Source of the DNA: Thioalkalivibrio sp.
GTDB taxonomy: Bacteria; Pseudomonadota; Gammaproteobacteria; Ectothiorhodospirales; Ectothiorhodospiraceae
Assembly (NCBI GenBank): GCA_007120155.1
Contig: SKOF01000188.1
Coordinates: 1 to 6,153, forward strand
Length of the DNA: 6,153 nt
Reading direction: 5' to 3'
Part shown: positions 5,974 to 6,153 of the stretch, in pieces
Layout: every line of letters starts with the position of its first letter
Numbering within the stretch: position 1 is the first letter of the stretch
Notes under the pieces: model-generated
What the model was told of the DNA's origin: nothing
Databases searched by the model: none
Seen by the model: the letters and a program-made list of their open reading frames with translations, nothing else
Translations under genes and position numbers: made by a program

Positions 5974-5989
5974 CTACGCATGTGTGTAG
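5974..5989. promoter_or_regulatory. Imperfect 16-base dyad at the predicted transcription start (possible operator)
   Basis: The plus strand reads CTAC, 8 bases, GTAG, and 6 of 8 positions pair across the centre (5981/5982). It covers the predicted start of transcription (about 5987-5989) and touches the ribosome binding site of the first gene. A regulator could bind here, but a dyad this short and imperfect can occur by chance. Confidence 0.25.
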
Positions 5990-5994
5990 AATTC

Positions 5995-6023
5995 AATATA
6001 GCAAAACCTTAGTCGCGTGTCAA
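5995..6023 (-). promoter_or_regulatory. Sigma70-type promoter of the replication operon, consensus -35 and extended -10
   Basis: On the minus strand, -35 is TTGACA (6018-6023, six of six), the spacer is exactly 17 bases, and -10 is TATATT (5995-6000, five of six) preceded by TGC, which makes an extended -10. Transcription should start about 5987-5989, giving a short leader before the AGGAGG of the first gene. The -35 box contains the stop codon of the upstream gene (TGA at 6020-6022). A match this close to consensus suggests recognition by the unmodified host housekeeping sigma factor, as is usual for early phage genes. Confidence 0.85.
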
Positions 6024-6153
6024 GCTGACAGGCGGCCATCGTTGGGCGGAACCTGCTGTACAGGAAGGTCTAGGCCGGTCTCCGAGTAGTCGTAGGGTTC
6101 ATCGACTTTGAGGCCGCCAAGCTCCACCTTGTCGCCCAAGTCGTAGCCAATCG
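6020..6153 (-). CDS. C-terminal 43 residues of an unrecognised protein (5' end outside the window)
   Basis: From the right edge the minus strand is open for 43 residues, from IGYDLGDKVELGGL to QQVPPNDGRLSA, ending in TGA at 6020-6022. The other two minus-strand frames look worse: one soon meets a stop and the other gives an unlikely composition. The segment is acidic with a repeated LGD/LGG pattern that could be beta-structured, then a Pro-rich tail. The family cannot be told from this much. No hairpin terminator is visible after the stop, so its transcript probably reads through into the replication operon in addition to that operon's own promoter. Confidence 0.7.
   Translation of the reverse strand, partial: IGYDLGDKVELGGLKVDEPYDYSETGLDLPVQQVPPNDGRLSA

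Noticed and set aside
5979..5981. ATG in the operon leader as an upstream start
   Set aside because: It would lie only about 7 bases from the predicted transcript start with no ribosome binding site, is out of frame with the first gene, and the AGGAGG is placed for ATG 5962.
1..6153. tRNA genes, CRISPR arrays, insertion sequences or attachment sites
   Set aside because: No regularly spaced repeats, no cloverleaf-like sequence, no terminal inverted repeats and no transposase motifs were seen. Protein-coding genes on the minus strand account for nearly all of the window.

Overview
The window looks like the early replication and recombination region of a tailed bacteriophage or prophage. The host cannot be named from this sequence. 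The phage assignment rests on content: a short CHC2/TOPRIM primase, a gp32-type zinc-containing single-stranded DNA-binding protein, a UvsW-type helicase and a RecA/UvsX-type recombinase lie next to each other. They are interleaved with small unrecognised genes that overlap or sit 1 to 10 bases apart. Strong AGGAGG-type ribosome binding sites point to a bacterial host. Base composition is moderately GC-rich by eye.

Every supported gene is on the minus strand, so transcription runs from the right edge (6153) to the left edge (1). From the right there is the C-terminal end of an unrecognised gene (6020-6153), then a near-consensus sigma70-type promoter (5995-6023) whose -35 box contains that gene's stop codon. 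The promoter is followed by a tightly packed run of nine genes: a 168-aa coiled-coil protein (5456-5962), a 131-aa protein (5050-5445), primase (4071-5048), a 124-aa orphan (3718-4092), the ssDNA-binding protein (2742-3740), the UvsW-like helicase (1116-2738), a helix-turn-helix protein (769-1326), a 109-aa protein (443-772), and a RecA-like recombinase cut by the window edge (1-439). No internal terminator or second strong promoter was seen, so the nine genes are probably one operon. No stretch longer than 300 bases lacks a gene.

The recognised proteins fit recombination-dependent replication of the T4 kind. The primase would make RNA primers and the SSB would coat the exposed strand. The recombinase would drive strand invasion, and the UvsW-type helicase would branch-migrate or resolve the intermediates. 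A replicative helicase and a polymerase would be expected just outside the window. The four small unknown proteins and the helix-turn-helix protein are candidates for loaders, mediators or regulators of this machinery, by context only.

The oddest points are a 211-base out-of-frame overlap between the helicase and the helix-turn-helix gene in which codon bias switches frame halfway, an SSB tail built of two acidic-then-basic modules that ends in a basic rather than acidic tip, non-standard motif residues in the helicase (DESK) and recombinase (GHRHSGKS), and the promoter embedded in the end of the upstream gene. I found no clearly new defence or mobile system here. The value lies in an unusual replication cassette and its unknown partners.
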